64,000 nucleotides of DNA. Origin: Sphingomonas sp. LM7. GTDB lineage: Bacteria; Pseudomonadota; Alphaproteobacteria; Sphingomonadales; Sphingomonadaceae. The stretch lies in the NCBI RefSeq assembly GCF_002002925.1, contig NZ_CP019511.1, positions 310,001-374,000 of the forward strand, read 5' to 3'. The notes beneath the pieces were generated by a model that made no database searches, was not told where the DNA came from, and saw only the letters and a list, made by a program, of their open reading frames with translations. Position 1 is the stretch's first letter; each line of letters begins with the position of its first letter. Position numbers and translations under genes: made by a program. Shown here in pieces: positions 25,355-33,696 of this stretch.

Positions 25355-25875
25355 GGCGGCTGCTGATCTGGGCACCGCTGGCGCTGTTCGCGCTGGTGTT
25401 CGCGCTCGTCGCGGGCGGGCTGATCAAGCCGGGCGACCGGACGATCCGATCGGCGATGGTCGGCAAGCCGCTGCCCGCGCTTGCGCTGCCGGCGCTGCTG
25501 CCGGGCAAGCCGGGGATCGCTACCGCCGAATTGAAGGGCAAGCCGCGGCTGCTCAACATATTCGCGAGCTGGTGCATCCCGTGCATCGCGGAGGCGCCGC
25601 AACTGCTCAAGCTCAAGGCGGCGGGCGCCGAGATCGACGCGATCGCGATCCGCGATACGCCCGCGGCGGTGCAGAATTTCCTGGCGCAGCACGGCGATCC
25701 CTATGCGCGGATCGGCGACGACAAGGCGAGCGCGGCGCAACTGGCGCTGGGCTCGTCAGGGGTGCCAGAAACCTTCGTGATCGATACCGCAGGGCAGATC
25801 GCCTATCAGCATATCGGCGACATCCGTGCCGAGCATGTGCCTATGCTGCTCGCCGAGCTGAGGAAGGCGAAGTGA
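25351..25875 (+). CDS. ccmG: Thiol:disulfide oxidoreductase CcmG (DsbE)
   Basis: 174 aa membrane-tethered thioredoxin-fold protein. The N-terminal helix spans about residues 4-24, and the active site is FASWCIPCIAEAPQL (Cys75, Cys78). It keeps apocytochrome cysteines reduced for heme attachment. It starts with GTG overlapping the ccmF stop. Confidence 0.95.
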   Translation: MRRLLIWAPLALFALVFALVAGGLIKPGDRTIRSAMVGKPLPALALPALLPGKPGIATAELKGKPRLLNIFASWCIPCIAEAPQLLKLKAAGAEIDAIAIRDTPAAVQNFLAQHGDPYARIGDDKASAAQLALGSSGVPETFVIDTAGQIAYQHIGDIRAEHVPMLLAELRKAK

Positions 25876-26396
25876 GCCTTTTCTCCTTGCGTCATCCCGG
25901 ACTTGTTCCGGGATCCACGGTGTCATGGGCGAGGGCCTCTCGCCGCTTGTCTGCTGCCAAGCCGCGCGGTGGACCCCGGCACAAGGCCGGGGTGACGATA
26001 GCTTTAGGGTTCGTGCTTGCAACGACGGCTCCCGCACTGGCCGATTCCAAACTTCCGCCAGCCGACCTCGCTTATACCCAGCTCGCAGATCCCGCGCAGG
26101 AAGCGCAGGCCAAGGCGCTGATGGACACGCTGCGCTGCCTCGTCTGCCAGGGCCAGTCGATCGCCGACAGTGACGCCGAGATGGCGGGCGACATGCGCGC
26201 GCTGGTGCGCCAGCGCGTCGCGGCGGGGGAGAGCCCGGGCGACATCCGCAAATGGCTGGTCCAGCGCTATGGCGACTATGTCACCTACGATCCGCCGCTG
26301 AGCTGGGTCACCGCGCCGTTATGGATCGCGCCGCTGGTGCTGCTGATCGTCGGCGGGCTGGTCGCGCGGCGCGCATTCGGGAAGCGCAAGGCATGA
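25872..26396 (+). CDS. ccmH: CcmH, with a repeat-derived N-terminal extension
   Basis: Apocytochrome thiol-reducing subunit. The catalytic motif LRCLVCQGQS (Cys89, Cys92) and a C-terminal membrane helix (WIAPLVLLIVGGLVA) are clear. The GTG at 25872 overlaps the ccmG stop and has AGGAAGG at 25861-25867, so I prefer it; this gives 174 aa. Residues about 7-42 are then encoded by a palindromic repeat element (peptides RHPGLVPGS and GGPRHKAGV), followed by the hydrophobic signal TIALGFVLATTAPALA. A shorter start at GTG 25992 would give 134 aa and a signal without basic residues. Confidence 0.85.
   Translation: MSLFSLRHPGLVPGSTVSWARASRRLSAAKPRGGPRHKAGVTIALGFVLATTAPALADSKLPPADLAYTQLADPAQEAQAKALMDTLRCLVCQGQSIADSDAEMAGDMRALVRQRVAAGESPGDIRKWLVQRYGDYVTYDPPLSWVTAPLWIAPLVLLIVGGLVARRAFGKRKA
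25891..25996. repeat. Palindromic repeat (BIME-like) at the ccmG/ccmH junction
   Basis: Two palindromes in a row: ATCCCGGA/TCCGGGAT at 25894-25914, then the 28-mer with CCCCGGC/GCCGGGG arms at 25969-25996, identical to 15224-15251. The pair, about 105 bp long, is read in frame as the beginning of ccmH. Confidence 0.75.
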
Positions 26397-27046
26397 TGGG
26401 CTGGGGGATGCTTGGCCTGCTGGCGCTCGGTGCGGGGCTGCTGTTGTGGCTGACGGGCTTCCCGCGCAAGCTGTGGACGGTGGCGGCGACGGCGCTGATG
26501 CTGGGGGCGGCGGGCTACGCCTGGCAAGGCAGCCCCAGGCTGGCCGGGCATCCGGTGGTGGCGGCCAGCAAGCCCGGCGAGATCGATCCGAACGTCGTCG
26601 AGATCCGCGATGCGATGTTCGGGCGGTTCAACTTCACCTGGGCCTCGTTCGCGCGTGCCGACGCGATGACGCGGGCGGGCGCGCCGGATACCGCGGTGCG
26701 TGCGATGATCCTGACGGTGCGGCAGGCGAACGGCGACGCCGGGGCCTGGGCATGGCTCGGGGTCAAGCTGGCGGAGAATGACGGCAACCAGGTCTCGCCG
26801 GCGGCGAAATACGCCTTCGATCGCGCGCTCCAGCTGGCGCCGCAGCACCCCGGGCCGCCGTTCTTCTATGGCCTGGCGCTGATCCGCGAGGGCAAGTTCG
26901 CCGAAGCCCGGCCCTATTGGGCGAAGGCGGTTGCGCTGACGCCGGCCAAGGCGAGCTATCGGGACCAGCTGGTAGTGCGGCTGTTCCTGCTCGATCGACT
27001 TTTGGAATCGAAGGCGGCGCAGGAGCGCAAGACTCCCGCCGAATAG
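26393..27046 (+). CDS. ccmI: CcmI-like TPR protein of cytochrome c maturation
   Basis: 217 aa. Two N-terminal hydrophobic segments (about residues 1-20 and 25-43) are followed by a TPR-like helical domain (AKYAFDRALQLAPQHPGPPFFYGLALIREGKFAEARPYW spans two repeats). It is shorter than classical CcmI and resembles its C-terminal apocytochrome-binding part fused to a membrane anchor. It overlaps ccmH by four bases and closes the operon. Confidence 0.85.
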   Translation: MMGWGMLGLLALGAGLLLWLTGFPRKLWTVAATALMLGAAGYAWQGSPRLAGHPVVAASKPGEIDPNVVEIRDAMFGRFNFTWASFARADAMTRAGAPDTAVRAMILTVRQANGDAGAWAWLGVKLAENDGNQVSPAAKYAFDRALQLAPQHPGPPFFYGLALIREGKFAEARPYWAKAVALTPAKASYRDQLVVRLFLLDRLLESKAAQERKTPAE

Positions 27047-27213
27047 GGCGCGCGCTTTTGGGACGAATTCAAGTCGATCCGGAGCAGGTTTCGGCTCATC
27101 CGAGATAAAGGGCGTTGAGCGAATCGCGTTCGACGGATACGCCTGTAGTCGGACTCAAGAAAAAATCTCGAAGGTCGCCCGGTCCGTGGTCCATATGACA
27201 TGGGAGTGGGACG

Positions 27214-27504
27214 ATGAGTGCATGCGGGATGCAATCCTTCGCCAATGTGACGGCGGATGTCTGGAATTGCTGCAAGTCCAAGGCATCCAGTTACGGCGTC
27301 GAGATCGGCAGCGATTCGGGATCGACGAGTTCGCACGGCTTTACCGTAAGCTGGAACTACGACGCGTCGAGCCAGGTGCTGCAACTCCAGGTGACCGACA
27401 AGCCGTTCTGGGCGCCGTGCTCGCTGGTCAATTCGAAGATCCACGACGCAGTCGACGAATGCTACGCCAATCACGGCGCCAGCGGGGCCTCGATGATCGC
27501 TTGA
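27214..27504 (+). CDS. Cysteine-containing small protein, unknown
   Basis: 96 aa, ATG at 27214 behind TGGGAGTGGG. It has five cysteines (positions about 4, 19, 20, 69 and 82) and an alternating polar/hydrophobic central part (FTVSWNYDASSQVLQLQVTD) that suggests beta strands. No signal peptide is obvious. I do not recognise a family. It stands alone after the ccm operon with a possible 160-base leader. Confidence 0.55.
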   Translation: MSACGMQSFANVTADVWNCCKSKASSYGVEIGSDSGSTSSHGFTVSWNYDASSQVLQLQVTDKPFWAPCSLVNSKIHDAVDECYANHGASGASMIA

Positions 27505-27525
27505 GGCGGCTAGCCTTCCTGGCTC

Positions 27526-27662
27526 GCCTCCCTGCAGGGGAGGGGCTGGGGGTGGGTGCGAGCGTCGGCGAGCCCAACCGCCTGCGTGGACATAAAGAAA
27601 AGGCCGGGCATCGAGCCCGACCTTTCTTACCCACCCCTCGCCCCTCCTTGGAAGGGAGGGGG
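27526..27662. repeat. GC-rich inverted-repeat element containing a bidirectional terminator
   Basis: Arms at about 27526-27558 and 27629-27662 are inverted copies and resemble the element at 102-249. The centre holds a terminator-like hairpin (AAAGGCCGGGC at 27599-27609, GCCCGACCTTT at 27615-27625) with A and T tracts on both sides. This would serve both the gene ending at 27504 and alanine dehydrogenase ending at 27672. Confidence 0.65.
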
Positions 27663-27671
27663 ATTTAGAGG

Positions 27672-28778
27672 TCAGCCCGTCCATGCCTCGTATGGCAGGT
27701 CGAGGTCGTCGGCGACGGCCTTGAACGCGATCTTGCCCTTGTAGACGTTGAGGCCGTTGGCGAGATGCTTGTCGGCCTTCATCGCGGCTTCGGCGCCGTG
27801 GTTGGCGATGCGCAGGACGAAGGGCAGGGTCGCGTTGTTGAGCGCGAAGGCCGAGGTGCGCGCGACTGCGCCGGGCATGTTGGCGACGCAATAATGGATC
27901 ACGCCGTCGATTTCGTAGACGGGGTCGTCATGCGTCGTCGCCTTCGACGTCTCGAAGCAGCCGCCCTGGTCGATCGCGATGTCGACCAGCACCGAGCCGC
28001 GCATCATCGTCTTGAGCATGTCGCGGCTGACCAGCTTGGGCGCCGCCGCGCCGGGGACGAGCACCGCGCCGATCACGACCTGCGAGCGCGCGACCGCCTC
28101 GGCAATCGCCGCCTTGCTGGCATAGGCGGTCTTGATCTGACTGCCGAAATGCATGTCGAGCTCGGCAAGGCGCTCGTTGTTGATGTCGTAGATCGTCACG
28201 TCGGCGCGCTGGCCGACTGCCATCTGCGCGGCGTTGATCCCGGAGACGCCGCCGCCGAGGATCGCGACCTTGCACGGCGCGACGCCGGGGACGCCGCCGA
28301 GCAGCTCGCCGCGGCCGCCCTGTTCCTTTTCGAGATAGTGCGAGGCGACCTGGACCGACATGCGGCCGGCGACTTCGGACATCGGCTTGAGCAGGGGGAG
28401 CGCGCCGGAGTGCGAGGTCACCGTCTCATAGGCGATGCAGGTCGCGCCGGAGGCCATCAGGCCCTCGGCCTGCGGCTTGTCGGCGGCGAGGTGAAGATAG
28501 GTGAACAGCGTGTGGCGCGGCTCGAGCAGCGCGATTTCCTGCGGCTGAGGCTCCTTGACCTTCACGATCATGTCCGATCCGGCGAACACCGCGGCGGCGT
28601 CGGCGGCAATCTTCGCACCGACTTTGGTGTACGCCTCGTCGGCGAAGTCGATACCCATACCGGCTTGCGTCTCGACCAGCACGTCATGGCCGGCGGCGAC
28701 CAGCTCGGCGACCGATGCGGGCGTCAGGCCGACGCGATATTCGTGGTTCTTGATTTCCTTGGGAACACCGATGCGCAT
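27672..28778 (-). CDS. ald: Alanine dehydrogenase
   Basis: 368 aa NAD-dependent enzyme interconverting L-alanine with pyruvate and ammonia. It has the signature MRIGVPKEIKNHEYRVGLTP, substrate-binding Lys in MIVKVKEPQ, catalytic His in FTYLHLAADK, the nucleotide-binding loop AILGGGVSGINAA and Asp in VDIAIDQGGC. The ATG at 28778 matches the universal family start. It is divergent from an Lrp/AsnC regulator, the usual local control of ald. Confidence 0.97.
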   Translation of the reverse strand: MRIGVPKEIKNHEYRVGLTPASVAELVAAGHDVLVETQAGMGIDFADEAYTKVGAKIAADAAAVFAGSDMIVKVKEPQPQEIALLEPRHTLFTYLHLAADKPQAEGLMASGATCIAYETVTSHSGALPLLKPMSEVAGRMSVQVASHYLEKEQGGRGELLGGVPGVAPCKVAILGGGVSGINAAQMAVGQRADVTIYDINNERLAELDMHFGSQIKTAYASKAAIAEAVARSQVVIGAVLVPGAAAPKLVSRDMLKTMMRGSVLVDIAIDQGGCFETSKATTHDDPVYEIDGVIHYCVANMPGAVARTSAFALNNATLPFVLRIANHGAEAAMKADKHLANGLNVYKGKIAFKAVADDLDLPYEAWTG

Positions 28779-28800
28779 GGCAGCTCTCCAGAATCTGTTG

Positions 28801-28820
28801 TTGCGTGGATAGTAACGCAA
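28801..28820. promoter_or_regulatory. Inverted repeat in the ald/lrp divergent region
   Basis: TTGCGT and ACGCAA are separated by eight bases, 23 bases before the ald ATG. It is a candidate binding site for the adjacent Lrp/AsnC regulator, which typically binds degenerate dyads upstream of ald. Confidence 0.45.
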
Positions 28821-28916
28821 GATACCGGCGCAAATCTCTGCAAAGAACGTCGCTGAAACGTAGATGACGTGCATGGAAATGCGGTATTGGACTGCAAAGC
28901 GGGAGAATCATGCATC

Positions 28917-29387
28917 ATGGACAGGATCGATGGCGCCATCCTCAAGCTGCTAGCGGCGGATGCGCGCGCGCCGGTGAGCCAGGTCGCGGCGCAGATCGGA
29001 CTGTCGCAATCGGCGTGCACGCGGCGGATCCAGGCGCTGGAAACGTCGGGGCACATCACCGGCTATGGCGCGCGGCTGGGGCATCGCCGGCTTGGCTTCC
29101 GGATCACCGCACTGGTCGACATCACGCTGGGAACCCAGATCGAGGAGGATCTCGCCAAGTTCGAGCGTGCGGTGGCGGAGATTGACGGCGTGGTCGAATG
29201 CGCGCTGGTTTCGGGCGGGCAGGACTATCGGCTCAAGATCCTGGCGCAGGATCTGGACGATTATGAACGACTCCACCGCGAGCATCTCGGACGGTTGCCG
29301 GGGGTAGTGACGATCAATTCGAGCTTCGTGCTGCGCGCAGTGCCGACTCGCAGCGAGGCCGACGCGCTGTTCGCGGCGCCGCGCTAA
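28917..29387 (+). CDS. Lrp/AsnC-family transcriptional regulator
   Basis: 156 aa. An N-terminal winged helix (DRIDGAILKLLAADARAPVSQVAAQIGLSQSACTRRIQAL) is followed by a RAM/ligand-binding domain (residues about 65-145). It is probably the activator of the divergent alanine dehydrogenase in response to alanine. A short upstream extension from 28869 is in frame, but the start at 28917 fits the family. Confidence 0.93.
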   Translation: MDRIDGAILKLLAADARAPVSQVAAQIGLSQSACTRRIQALETSGHITGYGARLGHRRLGFRITALVDITLGTQIEEDLAKFERAVAEIDGVVECALVSGGQDYRLKILAQDLDDYERLHREHLGRLPGVVTINSSFVLRAVPTRSEADALFAAPR

Positions 29388-29776
29388 GGGCCTCCACCCT
29401 ACTGAGAGCGTCTGGGGGCCTGACCAACCGCTTGAAATGTAGGATTTCGCCTGCTGTGAACTCGCGTCGGGCTGAACTTTCCCGATTTTCCGCCGGGCCC
29501 TGCCGCCGCTGAAGTATGCGCGACAGTGTGACACTGGTGTGACCTTCGCGGTCGCAATGCGCCCCGCTGCGAAAGCCTCGCCTCGATAGCTTGCTGGGCT
29601 CTCATCCTCGGGAACTAGGTGCCGTACTTGCGCGTCTGCGCAGGCATAACCATCTGTGCGGACCGGCCTGCCGTTGCTAGCGATTGCTGCACGTGCTAAC
29701 GGCCCGCCACTTTTCTTGACGAGAACACAGGTCGCATGACCAGGTCCGTTTCTTTCCTAGCGCAGTTGCCGCGACA
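29388..29776 (+). other. Long leader/intergenic region before kup
   Basis: 389 bases without a conventional gene. It contains the word AAATGTAGGATTTC (29435-29448), shared with 15129-15142. It also contains an eight-codon reading frame at 29516-29542, followed by a possible hairpin (29545-29573). No classical riboswitch is recognised. Together the parts look like a regulated leader of the potassium transporter gene. Confidence 0.45.
29516..29542 (+). CDS. Eight-codon leader ORF (MRDSVTLV), copy 1
   Basis: ATG at 29516 and TGA at 29540-29542. A near-identical frame (MRDSVSLV, two base changes in 27) lies on the minus strand at 33575-33549. CCTTC and a similar GC-rich segment follow both copies. 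Conservation of the frame and stop, with Ser/Thr as the only change, suggests a translated leader peptide. It would sit 234 bases before kup. There is no strong Shine-Dalgarno. Confidence 0.4.
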   Translation: MRDSVTLV

Positions 29777-31708
29777 GTGAACATCTCCGCAAGCGGGCAG
29801 GCTGAACACCTCCCGCAGCCCGACGAGCCGCACGGCGCGCACGGCCATGCCGCAGACGCGACGTGGAAGCTTGCGATCGGTGCGATCGGCATCGTCTTCG
29901 GCGATATCGGCACCAGCCCGCTCTACGCTTTCCGCGAGACCTTTGCCGGGCATCACAAGCTCGACCTCGATACCGTCCACATCATGGGCGTGATCAGCCT
30001 GATGTTCTGGTCGATGATGGTGGTGGTGACGCTCAAATACGTCACCGTGATCATGCGCGCCGACAACAAGGGCGAGGGCGGCAGTTTGGCGTTGCTCGCC
30101 CTGATCTCGCGCAGCGCGAACCAGAAGCGCTGGACGCAGGGGATCGTGTTGCTCGGCGTGTTCGCCACTGCACTCTTCTATGGCGACTCGATGATCACGC
30201 CGGCGGTGTCGGTGCTGTCGGCCGTCGAGGGGCTTGCGATCGCCGCACCGGGCTTCGCCAATCTGGTGATTCCGATCGCGGTGGTGATCCTGGTTCTGCT
30301 GTTCTCGATCCAGCGCACCGGCACGGCCCGGGTGGGCACCTTTTTCGGCCCGATCATGATGCTCTATTTCCTGGTGATCGCAACGCTGGGAGTGCTCAGC
30401 TTCGTCCACACGCCGGAAATCCTGTGGGCATTGCTGCCGACGCATGCGGTGCAGTTCTTCGCCGTCGATCCGCTGGCAGCGTTCCTGGCGCTGGGCTCGG
30501 TGGTGCTGGCGGTGACGGGTGCCGAGGCGCTGTACGCCGATATGGGGCATTTCGGCCGCAAGCCGATCCGCGTCTCGTGGCTGTGGTTCGTGCTGCCCGC
30601 GCTGATCCTCAATTACATGGGGCAGGGCGCGCTTCTTATGCGCGAAGGCGCCAGCGCGCTGACCAGCCCCTTCTACATGCTCGCGCCGGAGGGCCTGCAG
30701 CTGCCGCTGGTGATCCTGGCGACGATGGCGGCGATCATCGCCTCGCAGGCAGTGATCTCGGGCGCCTTCTCGGTGACCCAGCAGGCGATCCAGCTGGGCT
30801 TCGTGCCGCGGCTGCGGATCGAGCACACCAGCGCCTCGACTGCCGGGCAAATCTATATTCCGACGATCAACTGGGCGCTGATGACGATGGTCATCCTGCT
30901 CGTGCTGTCGTTCCAGACCTCGTCGAACCTGACCGCGGCCTATGGCATTGCCGTCACCGGCGCGATGCTGATCGACAATTGCCTGCTCGCGGTGGTGCTG
31001 TTCGGGCTGTGGAACTGGAAGAAGCGCTATGCGCTGCCGCTGCTCGCCTTGTTCTTCACCGTCGACCTCGCCTATTTCGCCGCGAACCTGACCAAGGTGC
31101 CCGATGGCGGCTGGTTCCCGTTGCTGGTGGGCCTGATCGTGTTCACGCTGCTGACCACCTGGGCCAAGGGACGCAAGCTGATGATCGAGCGGCTGCGCGA
31201 GAGCGCGATGCCGATCAAGATTTTCATCGAATCGGCGGCGATCGCCGCCACCCGCGTGCCCGGCACCGCGGTGTTCATGACCTCGACGCCCGACGGCGTG
31301 CCGCATGCGCTGCTACACAACCTCAAGCACAACAAGGTGCTTCACGAGCGGGTGATCTTGTTGACCGTCAAGATCGCCGACGTGCCGTATGTCCCCGACG
31401 AGAAGCGGATGAAAATCGACGATCTCGGCAAGGGCTTCCACCGCATGATCCTGTTCTACGGCTTCATGCAGGAGGCCGATGTGCCCGCGGCCTTGAAGCA
31501 GGTCAGTGCGTGCGGCGCCGAGTTTAAGATGATGGACACCAGCTTCTTCCTCGCGCGGCAGACTTTGCTGCCCTCGGCCAAGCCGGGGATGATGGTGTGG
31601 CGCGAGAAGCTGTTCGCGTGGATGCTGCGCAACGCCGAAAGCGCAATGGAGTTCTTCCGCCTGCCGACCAACCGCGTGGTCGAGCTGGGGAGCCAGGTGG
31701 AGATTTGA
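29777..31708 (+). CDS. kup: Low-affinity potassium transporter Kup (KUP/HAK/KT family)
   Basis: 643 aa K+:H+ symporter. The N-terminal signature [22 protein letters not shown] is diagnostic. About 12 helices follow, then a cytosolic domain of about 150 residues. The annotated start is a GTG at 29777 with a His/Pro-rich tail before the first helix; no ATG fits better. The stop overlaps the TTG start of the next gene. It could maintain K+ uptake at low pH or under osmotic stress. Confidence 0.96.
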   Translation: MNISASGQAEHLPQPDEPHGAHGHAADATWKLAIGAIGIVFGDIGTSPLYAFRETFAGHHKLDLDTVHIMGVISLMFWSMMVVVTLKYVTVIMRADNKGEGGSLALLALISRSANQKRWTQGIVLLGVFATALFYGDSMITPAVSVLSAVEGLAIAAPGFANLVIPIAVVILVLLFSIQRTGTARVGTFFGPIMMLYFLVIATLGVLSFVHTPEILWALLPTHAVQFFAVDPLAAFLALGSVVLAVTGAEALYADMGHFGRKPIRVSWLWFVLPALILNYMGQGALLMREGASALTSPFYMLAPEGLQLPLVILATMAAIIASQAVISGAFSVTQQAIQLGFVPRLRIEHTSASTAGQIYIPTINWALMTMVILLVLSFQTSSNLTAAYGIAVTGAMLIDNCLLAVVLFGLWNWKKRYALPLLALFFTVDLAYFAANLTKVPDGGWFPLLVGLIVFTLLTTWAKGRKLMIERLRESAMPIKIFIESAAIAATRVPGTAVFMTSTPDGVPHALLHNLKHNKVLHERVILLTVKIADVPYVPDEKRMKIDDLGKGFHRMILFYGFMQEADVPAALKQVSACGAEFKMMDTSFFLARQTLLPSAKPGMMVWREKLFAWMLRNAESAMEFFRLPTNRVVELGSQVEI

Positions 31709-32214
31709 CGAGCCCGGCGCCGCTGATTGTGACGGCGCTGTTCGGGCGGCAGGACCAGGCGTGGTTCGACGTACTGCGCCGCGAGCATTACCCGCCCGAA
31801 CGCAATGTGCTGGCGGCGCATCTGACGCTGTTCCACCATCTGCCGCCGAGCGTGGCCGAGGAGCTCAAGCAGCGCTTGTCGAACGATACGCGCGGCATCC
31901 GTGCGCCGCGGGCGAAGGTGACCGGTCTGATGTCGCTCGGCGGGGGCGTCGCCTATCGGATCGAGGCGCCGGCGCTGAGCGAGATTCGCGACGGGCTGAG
32001 CCAAGCATTCGCGGGCCTGCTTATGCCACAGGATGCCGGCCGCTGGCGGCCGCATGTGACCGTGCAGAACAAGGTAACCCCGTCGCTCGCCAAGGTGGTC
32101 CTGGGGGCGCTGTCGCGCGATTTCGTGCCGCGCGAGGTGGAGATCGCCGGGCTGGCGAGCTGGTGGTATCGCGGCGGGCCCTGGGAGCCGCATTCGCGGC
32201 ACATGTTCGCTTGA
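31705..32214 (+). CDS. 2'-5' RNA ligase family (2H phosphoesterase)
   Basis: 169 aa with the two histidine motifs of the 2H superfamily: HLTLFH (near residue 40) and HVTVQN (near residue 115). These form the cyclic-phosphodiesterase active site. It starts with TTG at 31705 overlapping the kup stop, with AGGTGGAG just upstream; the next possible start is GTG 31729. Members hydrolyse 2',3'-cyclic phosphates or 2'-5' linkages in RNA. The physiological substrate is unknown. Confidence 0.85.
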   Translation: MTSPAPLIVTALFGRQDQAWFDVLRREHYPPERNVLAAHLTLFHHLPPSVAEELKQRLSNDTRGIRAPRAKVTGLMSLGGGVAYRIEAPALSEIRDGLSQAFAGLLMPQDAGRWRPHVTVQNKVTPSLAKVVLGALSRDFVPREVEIAGLASWWYRGGPWEPHSRHMFA

Positions 32215-32270
32215 CCCCGCGAAAAGCCGGACCTATGTGGCGCGCTCCTTAGGGACTTGGAGCACCGCTC

Positions 32271-32347
32271 GGCGGAGTAGCTCAGTTGGTTAGAGCACGG
32301 GAATCATAATCCTGGGGTCGGGGGTTCAAGTCCCTCCTCCGCTACCA
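32271..32347 (+). tRNA. tRNA-Met (CAT anticodon, elongator-like)
   Basis: Acceptor GGCGGAG pairs with CTCCGCT (G-U at the first pair), discriminator A, CCA at 32345-32347. The anticodon loop ATCATAA gives CAT. The paired first acceptor position and the absence of the GGG/CCC anticodon-stem triplets argue against initiator tRNA. tRNA-Ile(CAT) cannot be excluded by anticodon alone, but the sequence resembles alphaproteobacterial elongator tRNA-Met. Confidence 0.9.
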
Positions 32348-32476
32348 AGTCCCCGCCTTTCGGACGGCAAAGAAAGCCTGTTTGCCCACAGCATTGTGCC
32401 GCAAGGCCGCGCGCCCATGTTGCGTGAAGGGACGCCGTCCCACTAGATGCAGCCTCCAGCGACTCCGGAAGACACC

Positions 32477-33448
32477 ATGACTGCCACGCACTCGACTCGC
32501 ATGCTCATCCTCGGCTCGGGCCCGGCCGGGCTCTCCGCCGCCATCTATGGCGCGCGTGCCGGCCTCGCGCCGATCGTGGTGCAAGGCATCCAGCCCGGCG
32601 GGCAGCTGATGACGACCACCGATGTCGAGAATTATCCCGGCTTCCGCGAGGTCATCCAGGGGCCGTGGCTGATGCAGGAGATGCAGGCACAGGCCGAGGC
32701 GGTCGGCGCGCAGATGCTGTGGGACACGATCGTCGAAGTCGATGTCAGCCAGCGGCCGTTCCGCATGGTCGGCGACAGCGGCACTGTTTATGTCGGCGAC
32801 ACTTTGGTGATCGCTACCGGCGCGCAGGCCAAGTGGCTGGGGCTCGATTCGGAGAAGCTGCTCCAGGGCAAGGGCGTCAGCGCCTGCGCGACCTGCGACG
32901 GCTTCTTCTTCCGCGGCAAGAAGGTCGCCGTGATCGGCGGCGGCAACACCGCGGTCGAGGAGGCGCTCTACCTCACCAACCACAGCCATGACGTGACCCT
33001 GATCCACCGCCGCGACAGCCTCCGCGCGGAGAAGATCCTGCAAAAGCGGCTGTTCGCCAACGACAAGATCACCACGCTGTGGAACAAGAAGGTGGAGCGC
33101 TTCATCGACGGTGGCGGCGTGACGGGCCTGGTGGGCATCGAGCTCAAGGACATGGAGACCGGCGAGCTTTCGACGCTCGACGTCGACGGCGGCTTCGTCG
33201 CGATCGGGCACCATCCGGCGACCGAGCTGTTCCGCGGGCATATCGCGCTAGACGACGATGGCTACATCACCGTCGACAAGGGCACGACGCGGACCAACGT
33301 CCCCGGCGTGTTCGCGTGCGGCGATGTGATGGACAAGCATTACCGTCAGGCGATCACTGCCGCGGGCACCGGCTGCATGGCCGCGCTCGACGCCGAGCGA
33401 TTCCTGGCCGAGGCAGACTTCGAACAGGTCGCCGAAGCGGCGGAGTAG
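32477..33448 (+). CDS. trxB: Thioredoxin-disulfide reductase
   Basis: 323 aa FAD/NADPH flavoprotein that reduces thioredoxin. The FAD site is LILGSGPAGLSAAIYGARAG, the redox-active pair is in SACATCDGFF, the NADPH loop is IGGGNTAVEEAL, and the C-terminal FAD motif is VFACGDVMD. The ATG at 32477 matches the family start; an extension to 32447 is unlikely. It is a single-gene unit after tRNA-Met. Confidence 0.97.
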   Translation: MTATHSTRMLILGSGPAGLSAAIYGARAGLAPIVVQGIQPGGQLMTTTDVENYPGFREVIQGPWLMQEMQAQAEAVGAQMLWDTIVEVDVSQRPFRMVGDSGTVYVGDTLVIATGAQAKWLGLDSEKLLQGKGVSACATCDGFFFRGKKVAVIGGGNTAVEEALYLTNHSHDVTLIHRRDSLRAEKILQKRLFANDKITTLWNKKVERFIDGGGVTGLVGIELKDMETGELSTLDVDGGFVAIGHHPATELFRGHIALDDDGYITVDKGTTRTNVPGVFACGDVMDKHYRQAITAAGTGCMAALDAERFLAEADFEQVAEAAE

Positions 33449-33515
33449 CCACCGAACCTGGTGAGTATCATCGAGGTCAGGATTTAACTGGAAGCCATGG
33501 GCGACCAAGGGGCAA

Positions 33516-33540
33516 TCGCACCGCTGCGGGCAGCTTGCGA
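33516..33540 (-). ncRNA. Hairpin following the second MRDSV mini-ORF
   Basis: TCGCA/TGCGA with an inner GCTGC/GCAGC stem closes a compact hairpin, 8 bases after the mini-ORF stop on the minus strand. The kup leader has a related sequence at 29545-29573. It may be a structured leader or small RNA; there is no T run for termination. Confidence 0.35.
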
Positions 33541-33548
33541 GCAGAAGG

Positions 33549-33575
33549 TCACACCAGGCTCACACTGTCGCGCAT
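33549..33575 (-). CDS. Eight-codon ORF (MRDSVSLV), copy 2
   Basis: Minus-strand twin of the frame at 29516: ATG at 33575-33573, TGA at 33551-33549. It lies in the 248-base gap between the convergent trxB and hydrolase-1 genes, so no coding gene follows it on its own strand. It is either an orphan small RNA with a leader peptide or a displaced copy of a regulatory leader. Confidence 0.35.
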   Translation of the reverse strand: MRDSVSLV

Positions 33576-33696
33576 GTTCATCGGCGAACGGTCCATGGCG
33601 GAGTCCGTGAAGGTTTGGTCCAGACTCGCCCCATGTCGAGATCGACATTGTCGAAGAGCGGCGACCGGGCGGTCGTATCGGATATGAGCCGCCAGC

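Noticed and set aside
25969..25996. A terminator between ccmG and ccmH
   Set aside because: The palindrome has no T run and lies in an open frame of an otherwise overlapping operon, so it is better described as an inserted repeat.
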